A stretch of DNA of 64,000 bases from positions 372,001 through 436,000 of the forward strand of contig NZ_NISK01000004.1 in assembly GCF_002205675.1 (NCBI RefSeq). Direction: 5' to 3'. A program made the translations under genes and the position numbers. The DNA is from Sphingopyxis bauzanensis. GTDB lineage: Bacteria; Pseudomonadota; Alphaproteobacteria; Sphingomonadales; Sphingomonadaceae. Positions 8,047 to 17,177 of the stretch are shown one piece after another. A model generated the notes under the pieces. The model ran no database searches. It was not told the DNA's origin and saw only the letters and a program-made list of their open reading frames with translations. Each line of letters begins with the position of its first letter. Within the stretch, counting starts at the first letter, position 1.

Positions 8047-9165
8047 ATGAGTCTCGACATCGACTATTACGAACTGCTCGAATGCGATCGCACCGCCGAC
8101 GAAGCAACGCTGAAGACCAGCTACCGCAAGCTGGCCATGAAATTTCACCCCGACAAGAATCCAGGGTGCAAAGACAGCGAAGCCCGATTCAAGGCGATCA
8201 GCGAAGCCTATGACTGCCTGCGTGATCCTCAAAAGCGCGCCGCCTATGACCGGTTCGGCAAGGATGGCGTGCGCGGCGGCGGGCCGGGGGCCGGGGGCGA
8301 TTTCGGCGACATTGGCGATATTTTCGAATCGATCTTCGGCTCGGCGTTCGGCGGCGGGCGGCAGCAACGCGGTCCCGCGCGCGGCGCTGACCTGCGCTAC
8401 GACATGGAAATCCGGCTGGAGGATGCCTTCACCGGGATCACCCGCGAGATCCAGGTCGATGTCGCGGCGCGCTGCGACGCGTGCGACGGATCAGGCGCCA
8501 AGCCCGGCACCCAGACCAGCCGCTGCGCGACCTGCGCCGGTCACGGCAAGGTCCGCGCGCAACAGGGTTTCTTCATGGTCGAGCGCACCTGCCCGACCTG
8601 TCAGGGCGCGGGCGAGGTCATCGCCGACCCTTGCAACTCATGCCATGGCGAAGGCCGCGTCGACCGGCGCAAGACGCTGACCGTCAACATCCCCGCAGGG
8701 GTCGACGAAGGCACCCGCATCCGCCTGTCAGGCGAAGGGGAGAGCGGCGCGCGCGGCGCGGCGCCGGGCGACCTTTATATTTTCCTGCACATGGCGCGGC
8801 ACAAGGTGTTCGAGCGCGAAGGCACCACGCTCTTCACCCGCGCGCCGATCAGCTTCACCACGGCGGCCTTGGGGGGCGAGATCAGCATTCCCGGCCTCGA
8901 CGGTGCCAAGCACGACATCAACATTCCCGCGGGCATCCAGTCGGGCAAGCAATTGCGCCAGCGCGGCGCCGGGATGCCGGTGCTCAATGGCCGCGGCCAT
9001 GGCGATCTGGTCGTGCAGGTCGATGTGGAAACCCCCACGAAGCTCAGCGCCCGCCAAAAGGAATTGCTCGCCGAATTTCGCGAGACCGAGACCGGCGACG
9101 AATGCCCGGCGAGCCAGGGCTTTTTCGGGCGAATCAAGGATATGTGGGACGATTTACGGGATTAG
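8047..9165 (+). CDS. dnaJ: Co-chaperone DnaJ (Hsp40)
   Basis: 372 aa. J domain with the HPD motif at residues 34-36 that stimulates DnaK ATPase, then a Gly/Phe-rich linker, then four CxxCxGxG zinc repeats (CDACDGSG, CATCAGHG, CPTCQGAG, CNSCHGEG), and two C-terminal substrate-binding domains. All parts of a type I DnaJ are present. It is separated from dnaK by about 150 bases holding the nested palindrome, and could be expressed from the dnaK heat-shock promoter by read-through. Confidence 0.97.
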   Translation: MSLDIDYYELLECDRTADEATLKTSYRKLAMKFHPDKNPGCKDSEARFKAISEAYDCLRDPQKRAAYDRFGKDGVRGGGPGAGGDFGDIGDIFESIFGSAFGGGRQQRGPARGADLRYDMEIRLEDAFTGITREIQVDVAARCDACDGSGAKPGTQTSRCATCAGHGKVRAQQGFFMVERTCPTCQGAGEVIADPCNSCHGEGRVDRRKTLTVNIPAGVDEGTRIRLSGEGESGARGAAPGDLYIFLHMARHKVFEREGTTLFTRAPISFTTAALGGEISIPGLDGAKHDINIPAGIQSGKQLRQRGAGMPVLNGRGHGDLVVQVDVETPTKLSARQKELLAEFRETETGDECPASQGFFGRIKDMWDDLRD

Positions 9166-9189
9166 GTAGCTCGTCGCTCCCTTAACGCT

Positions 9190-9265
9190 GCGAGGAGCGA
9201 AGCGACGCGGCAATCCAGAGTAGGCGTAAACCGCTCTGGTTTGCTTCGCTCCGCTCGCAATGACG
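9190..9265. repeat. Intergenic palindrome, family 3
   Basis: The arms GCGAGGAGCGAAGCGACG...CAATCCAGAG and CTCTGGTTTGCTTCGCTCCG form an imperfect inverted repeat between the convergent ends of dnaJ and the patatin-like gene. It may serve as a bidirectional end structure. Confidence 0.6.
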
Positions 9266-9272
9266 GGATACG

Positions 9273-11576
9273 CTACCCAATCTCTCCCCTCAACTCCGCG
9301 ATCAACCCCGCAACCTTCGGCAGCCGCCCCTCCTCCTCATCTAGTATCGCGTGAAACGCACGGCGCTTGATTGCCTTCAACTCTTCCGCCGACAACCCCT
9401 TGTCGCCGCCTACACTGCTCGCGACGATGTCGATCAGCCGGTCGGCGCCGTGCAGGCGGCCCCACAGATAGTCATTCTCGCGGTAGGCACGGCTGAAGAA
9501 AGCCCCGAAGCTGTTGAACTCGATGCCCTTGAGCATCGCCGCGGCGCCGCCGGTACGGATCGCGGTCGCATCGGATGGCGAGATGCGGTCGATCTTGATC
9601 GGGTCATATTCGTCGAACCCCTCGCCCTGCAGCAAAGGCAAGGTCGCGATATCGTAAAAGGGGTAGCCAAGATAGGCGAGCAGCAGCGTCCGCCGATCAT
9701 CCTTCGGCATCGCCGCCAGCGCGGCGGCGATCAGCGTATCGGCTTGGCCGTCGATCGCGGTCAGGTCGCGCCGCGCCGCGACCGCGTCGATCCAGTCGCC
9801 TGGCCCCGCGTCGGCGGGCAGGTCGAGACCCGCGAGCCACGCATCGCCCTGCCGATCGAGATAGAGCCCGAGCGCAGTAAAGATCGCCTCGCGCATATCC
9901 TCGCACACCGGATCGCGGCCATCGCGCGTCGCCTCGACCGAGGTATCGAGTTCGCGCGCCAGGAAGCGCAGGCGGCGGATGCGGAAACCGAGGTCATGGG
10001 TGCGGAAAAAGGCGATGGCATCGCCGCTTGCCCCCGCGCCCTTCTTGCCCGAGATCCGGTCGAGCCCGCGCGCCCGCGCCTCGTCCCATAAGGCCAGCCG
10101 CCGGTTCGCCTGATGCACCGCGCCCTCGGGCGGGAGCAGCCGGTCGATCAGGGAGGCCAGTTCCTCGATAACCGCCGACAGCTTGAGATGGCCATAAGGC
10201 GCATAGGCAAAGCCCGCGCGCGCCGCAGCCTGATCCTGCGCTTTCGCCCGCCATTTTTCGAGCCGTGCCACCGTCGGCGTATCGAGAAAGAAGGTGCTGC
10301 CGAACAGCGCCGCGACCTGTTCCTCGACCTCGACCTTCATCGCGTCGACGATATGCTGCATGCGGCGGATGCGGCGCGACATGCCTTCGATCGCTTCGAC
10401 ATTCTCGCGGATCGGCTGTTCGCGAGGGATTTCGGAGAGCGCGCCGAGGATCGTCGGCAGGAAACCCGGCAGCCGTGCCTCTTCGGTCGCTGCGGGCTTG
10501 CCGAAGCTGATCGAGCGATAATCGGGCTTGGGGTCGATATAGACGAAACGCCGATCGATCTCGCGCCGCGCCGGGCGCTGTTTCAGCGCCGCGATGGCGG
10601 GACGGAAGGGCGCATTAGCGAGCACCGAGCCGTCGATCAGCACCCGGTCGGCAGGATCGCCCTCGGCCGTCGCGGGTAGCTGGGTGCGGATGAAGGTATC
10701 GCGGCCCGGCCAGTCAATCTCCCGCTTGGCCAGCACCCTGTCGAGCTCGCGCAGCGTGAAGGGCGGAAAGGCACCTGGAAAGCTGGCGGTCGCGCGCGCC
10801 GCGGCGGTCAGTCCAGGCACATCATCAAGCCGCGCGCCGGTGCGGCTGTCCTCGCGAAAGTGCAGCATCAGCCGATGTTCGTCCTCCGTTACCCGCGCCG
10901 GGCTGTTGAGCGCCAACGGCACGCTGTGCCCGGCAAAATCGGTGACCGACACGAACAGGTCGACCGGCTGGCCATCGGGCACCAGCACCGGCCCGCGCGG
11001 GCCCTGCTCCATCGCGTCGAAGGCATCGAGCAGCAGGTTCGCAAAGGTCTCGCCGCCGAACGGTGGCTCAAACCAGCGCGCGCGCACGAAGCGCGACAGC
11101 TTCGCGCGCACCTCGTCCTGCGCGCCATGCCCGACGGTGCGGTCGATGACATTGCCGCGCTTTTTCATCATCCAGCCAGCGATCGGCACCGCCCAGAATT
11201 TGGTCGCCGCCGACAGCGGCCGCGCGTCGGGGTCGATCAGCTTGTCGACGTCGGCGCTGTCCAGCCACAGGTCGGTGAGCGGGTCGAGCGACTGCCCGTT
11301 CGCGAGCGCGCGCGCGAGAAAAATGCCGTTGATCCCGCCCGCGCTCGCCCCCGCGACGATGTCGGCAAGGACGCGCAGCCGGACATTGCTGCGCGCGGCG
11401 ATAGCGGTCAGCAGTTCGCCATAGACCGCGCCCGAGCCTTGTTGGGGGGCGCCGTCATGAAAGGCCCGCGACGCCGCGGCGAGGCGCCACACTTCCTTGG
11501 TGATGCCGTGCATATAGACGGCGAGGCTGATTCCGCCGTAGCAAATCAGGGCGAAGCGCAGTTCCTTTTCCCGCAT
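9273..11576 (-). CDS. Patatin-like phospholipase (DUF3376-type, long)
   Basis: 767 aa. The N-terminal patatin domain has a glycine-rich oxyanion region (CYGGISLAVYMHG, about 12-24), the nucleophile elbow GASAGG (Ser78) and a catalytic aspartate near residue 314 in LIDGSVLANAPF, where DGS replaces the common DGG. A long helical C-terminal region follows, as in DUF3376-type patatins. No signal peptide is seen, so it is probably cytoplasmic or membrane-peripheral and acts on lipid acyl esters. Compared with short patatins (about 300 aa) the protein is more than doubled in length. It converges on dnaJ. Confidence 0.85.
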   Translation of the reverse strand: MREKELRFALICYGGISLAVYMHGITKEVWRLAAASRAFHDGAPQQGSGAVYGELLTAIAARSNVRLRVLADIVAGASAGGINGIFLARALANGQSLDPLTDLWLDSADVDKLIDPDARPLSAATKFWAVPIAGWMMKKRGNVIDRTVGHGAQDEVRAKLSRFVRARWFEPPFGGETFANLLLDAFDAMEQGPRGPVLVPDGQPVDLFVSVTDFAGHSVPLALNSPARVTEDEHRLMLHFREDSRTGARLDDVPGLTAAARATASFPGAFPPFTLRELDRVLAKREIDWPGRDTFIRTQLPATAEGDPADRVLIDGSVLANAPFRPAIAALKQRPARREIDRRFVYIDPKPDYRSISFGKPAATEEARLPGFLPTILGALSEIPREQPIRENVEAIEGMSRRIRRMQHIVDAMKVEVEEQVAALFGSTFFLDTPTVARLEKWRAKAQDQAAARAGFAYAPYGHLKLSAVIEELASLIDRLLPPEGAVHQANRRLALWDEARARGLDRISGKKGAGASGDAIAFFRTHDLGFRIRRLRFLARELDTSVEATRDGRDPVCEDMREAIFTALGLYLDRQGDAWLAGLDLPADAGPGDWIDAVAARRDLTAIDGQADTLIAAALAAMPKDDRRTLLLAYLGYPFYDIATLPLLQGEGFDEYDPIKIDRISPSDATAIRTGGAAAMLKGIEFNSFGAFFSRAYRENDYLWGRLHGADRLIDIVASSVGGDKGLSAEELKAIKRRAFHAILDEEEGRLPKVAGLIAELRGEIG

Positions 11577-11662
11577 GCGAGCGGTGATAGCGCGGTTTGG
11601 GGTGCGACGTCACCCTCTCCGCCGAGAAGTCTGGCTGGAAGTAAAAGCGTCGCCCTCAATTT

Positions 11663-11682
11663 CCGTTCGTGTCGAGCGAAGT
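11663..11682. repeat. Half copy of family 1 palindrome
   Basis: CCGTTCGTGTCGAGCGAA stands alone in the 209-base gap between the patatin-like gene and the TonB receptor. No second arm is visible. Confidence 0.4.
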
Positions 11683-11742
11683 GGATAAGCTTCGTCAACC
11701 GATACGGCTAGCGCCCAGCTTTGGCACGAAAGCTCTTGCATA

Positions 11743-11757
11743 TGCAAATCGCTCGCA
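11743..11757 (+). promoter_or_regulatory. Putative Fur-like iron box upstream of TonB receptor
   Basis: TGCAAATCGCTCGCA matches the 7-1-7 Fur pattern TGCRAATnATTYGCA at 12 of 14 fixed positions and lies 29 bases before the receptor start. It suggests iron control of the receptor and PepSY genes. Confidence 0.45.
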
Positions 11758-11785
11758 TTAGCGGCGCTCCGAACAGGAGTTAAGA

Positions 11786-13924
11786 ATGATTCGCAAATTG
11801 CTCGTCGCTACGCTGGCTTCCACCGCGCTGTCCGCCCCCGCCTTTGCGCAGGAAGGCGCCGATTACGCCACCACCGGCGAGAGCACGATCATCGTCACTG
11901 CGGCGCGCACCATCTTGCCGCCGAGCGCATTGCCGCTGACGATCGACATCATCGACAAGGATGCGCTCGACCAGCAGCTCGCGATTTCCGGATCGGTCAC
12001 CGACGCGGTGGCGACGCTTTCCCCCAGCTTTTCGCCGACGCGCCAGAAGCTTTCGGGCGCGGGCGAGACGCTGCGCGGGCGTTCGCCGCTTTATGCGATC
12101 AACGGCATCGCGCAATCGACCCCGCTGCGCGACGGCAGCCGCGACGGCTTCACCATCGACGGCTTTTTCGTCGACCGCGTCGAGCTGATCTTCGGGTCGA
12201 ACGCACTGCAGGGGATCGGCGGCACCGGCGGCATCGTCAACCAGGTCACGGTTGGCGCACCGACCCAGGAAGGCATCAGCGGGCGGACGTTGCTGCAGGG
12301 TACCGCCGACAATGATTTCTCCAAGGCGGGTATGGGCGGCAAGCTCGCGGGGCTGGTCCAGTATAAGGCGGGGCGCTTCGACGCCTCGGTCGGCGCAACC
12401 TACGAACTGCGCGGCATTTTTCGCGATGGTGAGGGACGCCCGGTCGGGATCAACCTGACGCAGGGCGAGACCATGGATTCAAAAACGCTCTCGCTGTTCG
12501 GGCGCTTCGGCTATGAAGTGACCGACACGATGCGGCTCGACCTGATCGCCAGCCGCTTCGAACTGGAAGGCGACGGCAATTACGAGGTCGTCTCGGGCAG
12601 CCGTGCGACCGGGCTGCCGACCAGCCAGCGCCGCGGCACCCCGCCGGGCATCCCCGCGACAGGCCGCACCGAAAGCATTGCGCTGTCGCTGACCGACCCC
12701 GATTTGGGCGGCGGCAATCTGGTCAGCCAGATTTTCTGGAACCGCAGCCGCGATACCTTTGGCGGCGAACCCAACCCGATCGCGACCTTTCAGGACGCCT
12801 CGATCGCGCCCGTCGGCACGCTGTTCGACCAGTCGCAAAATCGCAGCCGCAAGATCGGCGGCAAGCTTAGCTACGAACGCGAAATGCCGGGGTTCGAGGC
12901 GCTGACGCTGATCGCCGGCTTCGATGCGCTGTGGGACACGACCGAACAACGGCTGATCGCGACTGATCGCGCCTGGGTGCCGCCGACCGATTTCCGCAGC
13001 CTCGCGCCGTTCGGGCAGGCGAACCTGAAATTGTTCGATGGCCTCGTCCGTCTTGCCGGCGGCGCGCGCTACGAAAATGTGAAGATCACTATCGACGATT
13101 ATACGACGCTCGCCTCGTCGGGCAGCACTTTTGTCGCGGGCGGCAGCCCGACCTTTGACGATATCCTGCTTAACGGCGGCGTCATCGTCGAGCCGATCAA
13201 GGGGATCCGCGCCTACGCCAGTTATGCCGAAGGCTACACCGTCCCCGACGTCGGCCGCATCACGCGCGCAGTGCGCACCCCCGGGGTCGATATCGACAAT
13301 TTCCTCGACATCTCACCGATCATTTCCAACAATCGCGAACTGGGGTTCGAGGTCAAGCGCGGTCCGCTCGATGCCAGCGCCAGCTATTTCTGGTCGTCGA
13401 GCACCAAGGGACAATTGCTCATCGCCCGCCCCGACGGCATTTTCGACGTCGTGCGCCAGCGCGTCGAGATCGAGGGGCTGGAAATCAACCTGGCGGTCAA
13501 GATGCCGATCGACGGGCTGACGCTGTCGGCGGGCTACGCCCATATCGTCGGGCGCTTTGACGACGATGGTGATGGTGTGGTTGAAACCGACCTCGACGGC
13601 GCCAACATCTCGCCTGATCGCCTGAACCTTGCCGCATCCTATGTTAACGGGCCGCTATCGTCGCGCGTCCAGACGCAGTTTTATCTGTCGCGCAGCTTCG
13701 AAGGCCCGAACCGCGACCCGCGCAACGACTTCGGCGGTTATAATCTGACCGACGCGATCGTCCGCTACCAGACCGGCATCGGTGGCATCAGCCTGGCGGT
13801 GCAGAATCTGTTCGACAAACAGTATGTCAGCTACGCGAGCGACACCCAGCGCCCGACCGATAATTTCTTTAATTTCGCCGGCCGCGGACGGACGTTTACG
13901 CTCGGCTGGGATTCTCGCTTCTGA
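11786..13924 (+). CDS. TonB-dependent receptor, probably siderophore type
   Basis: 712 aa outer-membrane transporter. The signal peptide (about 1-21, AFA-Q cleavage) is followed by a plug domain (about 40-150, with GRSPLYAINGIAQ and GTGGIVNQVT) and a beta-barrel ending in the usual C-terminal aromatic residue (GWDSRF). It imports a TonB-energised substrate. A ferric siderophore is inferred from the PepSY-TM gene directly downstream and the Fur-like box upstream; the ligand cannot be read. Confidence 0.9.
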   Translation: MIRKLLVATLASTALSAPAFAQEGADYATTGESTIIVTAARTILPPSALPLTIDIIDKDALDQQLAISGSVTDAVATLSPSFSPTRQKLSGAGETLRGRSPLYAINGIAQSTPLRDGSRDGFTIDGFFVDRVELIFGSNALQGIGGTGGIVNQVTVGAPTQEGISGRTLLQGTADNDFSKAGMGGKLAGLVQYKAGRFDASVGATYELRGIFRDGEGRPVGINLTQGETMDSKTLSLFGRFGYEVTDTMRLDLIASRFELEGDGNYEVVSGSRATGLPTSQRRGTPPGIPATGRTESIALSLTDPDLGGGNLVSQIFWNRSRDTFGGEPNPIATFQDASIAPVGTLFDQSQNRSRKIGGKLSYEREMPGFEALTLIAGFDALWDTTEQRLIATDRAWVPPTDFRSLAPFGQANLKLFDGLVRLAGGARYENVKITIDDYTTLASSGSTFVAGGSPTFDDILLNGGVIVEPIKGIRAYASYAEGYTVPDVGRITRAVRTPGVDIDNFLDISPIISNNRELGFEVKRGPLDASASYFWSSSTKGQLLIARPDGIFDVVRQRVEIEGLEINLAVKMPIDGLTLSAGYAHIVGRFDDDGDGVVETDLDGANISPDRLNLAASYVNGPLSSRVQTQFYLSRSFEGPNRDPRNDFGGYNLTDAIVRYQTGIGGISLAVQNLFDKQYVSYASDTQRPTDNFFNFAGRGRTFTLGWDSRF

Positions 13925-13959
13925 TGATGCCGCTAAGCCAGCCATCAATAGAGGCGCGT

Positions 13960-14041
13960 GTTCCCGTGAAGGCGGGAACCCGTCACCGGTCGGCACGACA
14001 TGGTGCCGACCGGAAATGGACCCCCGCCTTCGCGGGGGAAC
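13960..14041. repeat. Intergenic palindrome, family 2 (CCCGCCTTCGCGGG type)
   Basis: The outer arms resemble GTTCCCG..GAAGGCGGGAA and CCCCCGCCTTCGCGGGGGAAC. The core is a perfect 11-bp stem, CCGGTCGGCAC (13986-13996) with 14003-14013, around a six-base loop. It lies between the receptor and PepSY genes. Related copies are at 35927 and 58804. Confidence 0.75.
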
Positions 14042-14078
14042 GGGCGGTTTATGATGCTACAATAGTACTGGCAAAGTG

Positions 14079-15164
14079 ATGAAACTGCTCGACACGCTGC
14101 ACCGCTGGGCCGGGGGTCTGATTGGCCTCGTGCTTGCGCTGCTCGGCCTGTCGGGCGCGATCCTCGTTCATAAGGAAGAGTGGATCGGCCTGCCACATGC
14201 GCGCGACGCGCAGGTCACCGATCTCGCGACCGTTGCGGCGACGACCGAAAAGCTGATGGCGATGCCCGGCGATCCGCAGGGAATCATCTATGCCAGCCAG
14301 CGTCTCGGGCTGCACCAGATGCGGTTCGACGAGGGCGCCGGGCTTTACGCCAGCCAGTCGGGCGAGGTCGTGGCGCGCTGGGCGAGCCAGTGGGAGCGCC
14401 CCGAAATCTGGCTGTTCGATTTCCACCACCATCTGTTCACCGGCGATGCGGGCGAATGGGTGATCGGGATCGCGGGCCTCGCCGGGCTGTTCTTTGTCAT
14501 CTCGGGGGTGATCCTGTGGTGGCGCACCCGCAAGACCTTCAAACTGCGGCTGTGGCCGAAACGGATGACCCGCCCGGCGATCGTCACGCAGCACCGCGAC
14601 TTCGGCATCGTTGTCGCGCCGCTCCTGCTGCTGTCGGTCGTCACCGGGACGATGATGATCTTCCGACCCTTTGCTGCGATCGTCGTCGCGCCGTTCGCCC
14701 CGGTTGCGGAGACGGCCAAGGCGCTCGAGCCGCCGAAATATAGGGGTGGGCCGCTGGCCGCCGATCCTGACTGGACCGCAATGCTGAACACTGCCCGCGC
14801 GCGCTTTCCCGATGCCGAATTCCGCATCCTCAGCAAACCACGCCAGCCCGGCGACCCGATCAGCCTGCGGATGAAACAGCGCGGCGAATGGCTGCCCAAC
14901 GGACGCTCCACTCTGTGGTTCGATGCCGAAACGGGCAAATTGCTCGGCGCGCGCGACGCGCTGACGATGCCTGCGGGGGCGCAGGCGTTCAACATGGCCT
15001 ATCCGCTGCATGCCGGGAAAGTCGGCGGCCTGCCGTATCGCCTTTTGCTGACCGCGTCGGGATTGGCGCTGGCATTGCTCGGCAGCTTGACGATGTGGAC
15101 CTTCTGGTTCCGGCGGCCAAATCCCGCAAAACGGTTCGCACGACCGTCGCTCGCGGCAACCTGA
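14079..15164 (+). CDS. PepSY-associated TM helix protein (putative ferric-siderophore reductase)
   Basis: 361 aa with four membrane helices: near residues 12-32, about 128-147, about 172-192 and close to the C-terminus. A large periplasmic loop carries PepSY-like strands. Proteins of this family next to TonB receptors are thought to reduce or release iron from siderophores in the periplasm. A GTG directly before the ATG could also start translation. The gap to the receptor holds a family-2 palindrome, so the two genes could still be one transcript. Confidence 0.85.
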   Translation: MKLLDTLHRWAGGLIGLVLALLGLSGAILVHKEEWIGLPHARDAQVTDLATVAATTEKLMAMPGDPQGIIYASQRLGLHQMRFDEGAGLYASQSGEVVARWASQWERPEIWLFDFHHHLFTGDAGEWVIGIAGLAGLFFVISGVILWWRTRKTFKLRLWPKRMTRPAIVTQHRDFGIVVAPLLLLSVVTGTMMIFRPFAAIVVAPFAPVAETAKALEPPKYRGGPLAADPDWTAMLNTARARFPDAEFRILSKPRQPGDPISLRMKQRGEWLPNGRSTLWFDAETGKLLGARDALTMPAGAQAFNMAYPLHAGKVGGLPYRLLLTASGLALALLGSLTMWTFWFRRPNPAKRFARPSLAAT

Positions 15165-15272
15165 CGGCATGATTTTAATGCTGATTTAACGGCGCTAACC
15201 CCCGATCAACATGGCGCCGTAATGCGCCGCCGCCGCACATGCCGGATCCTCTCTCGCGACAGGATTTTCCGC

Positions 15273-17171
15273 ATGACCGCAACCACTGCAAAGAACGCCA
15301 CCCTTGCTGCGCTGACCCTCGGCGCGCTCGGGATCGTCTATGGCGATATCGGTACCAGCCCGCTGTACGCGTTTCGCGAGGCGCTGACCCAGAACGGCAG
15401 CGACATCGGCGCGAGCGATATCATCGGCGTGCTGTCGCTGGCGCTGTGGGCGCTGATCATCGTCGTGACGCTGAAATATGTACTATTCCTGACGCGGGCC
15501 GACAATCATGGCGAGGGCGGCGTGCTGTCGCTGATGGCATTGGCGCACCGCGCGACCGACGGGCGCTGGCCAATCGTGTTGATCTTGGGGGCTATCGGCG
15601 CCGCGCTGTTCTTTGGTGATGCGATCATCACCCCCGCGCTGTCGGTGTTGTCGGCGGTCGAGGGGCTAAAAACCGTGCCGGGGGTCGGGCCGCTGATGAC
15701 GCTGCCGGTCATTCTGGGACTGGCACTCGCCATCCTCGTCGCGCTGTTCGCGATCCAGTCGCGCGGGACCGCGCGCGTCGCCGGGCTGTTCGGCCCGGTC
15801 TGTGCCTTGTGGTTTGTGACACTCGCCGCGCTAGGGCTTTACCATATCGCCGGCGCGCCGCAGATCCTGCTCGCCTTCAACCCCTTTTATGCCGCGCAAT
15901 ATCTGGCCGGCCATGGCACCACCGGGCTGTTCGTGCTCGGCGCGGTGTTCCTGACGGTAACCGGAGCCGAGGCACTGATCGCCGACATGGGCCATTTCGG
16001 GCGAAAGCCGATCCAGCTTGGCTGGCTGGGCTTTGTCTGGCCGTCCCTCTCGCTGAATTATCTGGGCCAAGGAGCGCTGGCGCTCAAGACGTTGGCCACA
16101 GCAGAGGCGTCCGGACAGCCTTTCGTCAACGCCGACTGGTTCTTCATCATGGCGCCCGATGCCTTGCGCGCACCGCTCGTCATCCTGGCCACGCTGGCAA
16201 CGATCATCGCGAGTCAGGCCGTCATCACCGGCGCCTTCTCGCTGGCGCAACAGGGGATCGCGCTCGGGCTGTTCCCACGCATGACGATCCGCCAGACGTC
16301 GGCCGACCAGCGCGGGCAAATCTATATGCCCGTAATCAACTGGCTGCTGCTCGCCGGGGTGCTGCTGCTCGTCTTCGGTTTCCAGAGCAGCAGCCGCATG
16401 GCCGCCGCTTATGGTATCGCAGTGACCGGCACGATGGTGGTGACGACGATGCTGGCCTTCATCGTCGCGTGGCGCGGCTGGAAATGGGAGCCGGTGTGGA
16501 CTTCGCTGTTGTTCCTGCCCTTCGTTGCGATCGACCTGATCTTCTTTGGTGCCAATATCCTGCGGGTGATCGAGGGCGGCTGGGTACCGTTGCTGATCGG
16601 GGTGGCGATTATCGCGCTGATCGCAACATGGCGGCGCGGGCGCGCGGTGGCCCAGCGGCGCAGCGGCGAGCAGGGGATCGTCATGGCCGACCTCGCCCCC
16701 TCGCTCGCGAAGCGTCCGCCGCAGACGGTCGAAGGTACCGCCATCTATCTGACGCAGGACAATGACCATGCACCGTCGGCGCTGCTCCACAATCTCAAGC
16801 ACAACAAGGTGCTGCACGCCCGGAACATCCTGTTGACCGTCACCACCGCATCCGATCCGCATGTACCGCCAACCGAGCGCCTGGAGCAGCTCCCGCTGAC
16901 CGGCGGTTTCGTAGCGGCAAGGCTGACCTATGGCTATATGGACCGCATCGACGTGCCGAGCGACCTCGGCGCCGCGGGGTTGCTCGCGGGAACGGGCGGC
17001 GCGTCCTTCTTCGTCGGGCGCAACGCGATACGTGCCGCGACCCGGCCGGGGATGCCGCTGATCCCGCTCTTGATCTTTCGCTTCCTCCACCGCAACGCCG
17101 CCGATCCGACCGCCTTCTTCGGTATCCCGGCGAACCGCGTGGTGGAACTTGGGTCGCAAATCGAGCTATAG
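15273..17171 (+). CDS. kup: KUP-family potassium uptake transporter
   Basis: 632 aa, the normal KUP length. The hallmark YGDIGTSPLYAF lies near residue 25, followed by about twelve membrane segments and a cytosolic C-terminal domain of about 150 residues. It imports K+ with H+. ATG 15273 is preferred because AGGA at 15261-15264 is well spaced; a start at 15222 would add 17 arginine-rich residues unlike the family. Six bases separate it from the KdpD-like kinase gene, so potassium transport and sensing are probably co-transcribed. Confidence 0.95.
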   Translation: MTATTAKNATLAALTLGALGIVYGDIGTSPLYAFREALTQNGSDIGASDIIGVLSLALWALIIVVTLKYVLFLTRADNHGEGGVLSLMALAHRATDGRWPIVLILGAIGAALFFGDAIITPALSVLSAVEGLKTVPGVGPLMTLPVILGLALAILVALFAIQSRGTARVAGLFGPVCALWFVTLAALGLYHIAGAPQILLAFNPFYAAQYLAGHGTTGLFVLGAVFLTVTGAEALIADMGHFGRKPIQLGWLGFVWPSLSLNYLGQGALALKTLATAEASGQPFVNADWFFIMAPDALRAPLVILATLATIIASQAVITGAFSLAQQGIALGLFPRMTIRQTSADQRGQIYMPVINWLLLAGVLLLVFGFQSSSRMAAAYGIAVTGTMVVTTMLAFIVAWRGWKWEPVWTSLLFLPFVAIDLIFFGANILRVIEGGWVPLLIGVAIIALIATWRRGRAVAQRRSGEQGIVMADLAPSLAKRPPQTVEGTAIYLTQDNDHAPSALLHNLKHNKVLHARNILLTVTTASDPHVPPTERLEQLPLTGGFVAARLTYGYMDRIDVPSDLGAAGLLAGTGGASFFVGRNAIRAATRPGMPLIPLLIFRFLHRNAADPTAFFGIPANRVVELGSQIEL

Positions 17172-17177
17172 CGGGCC

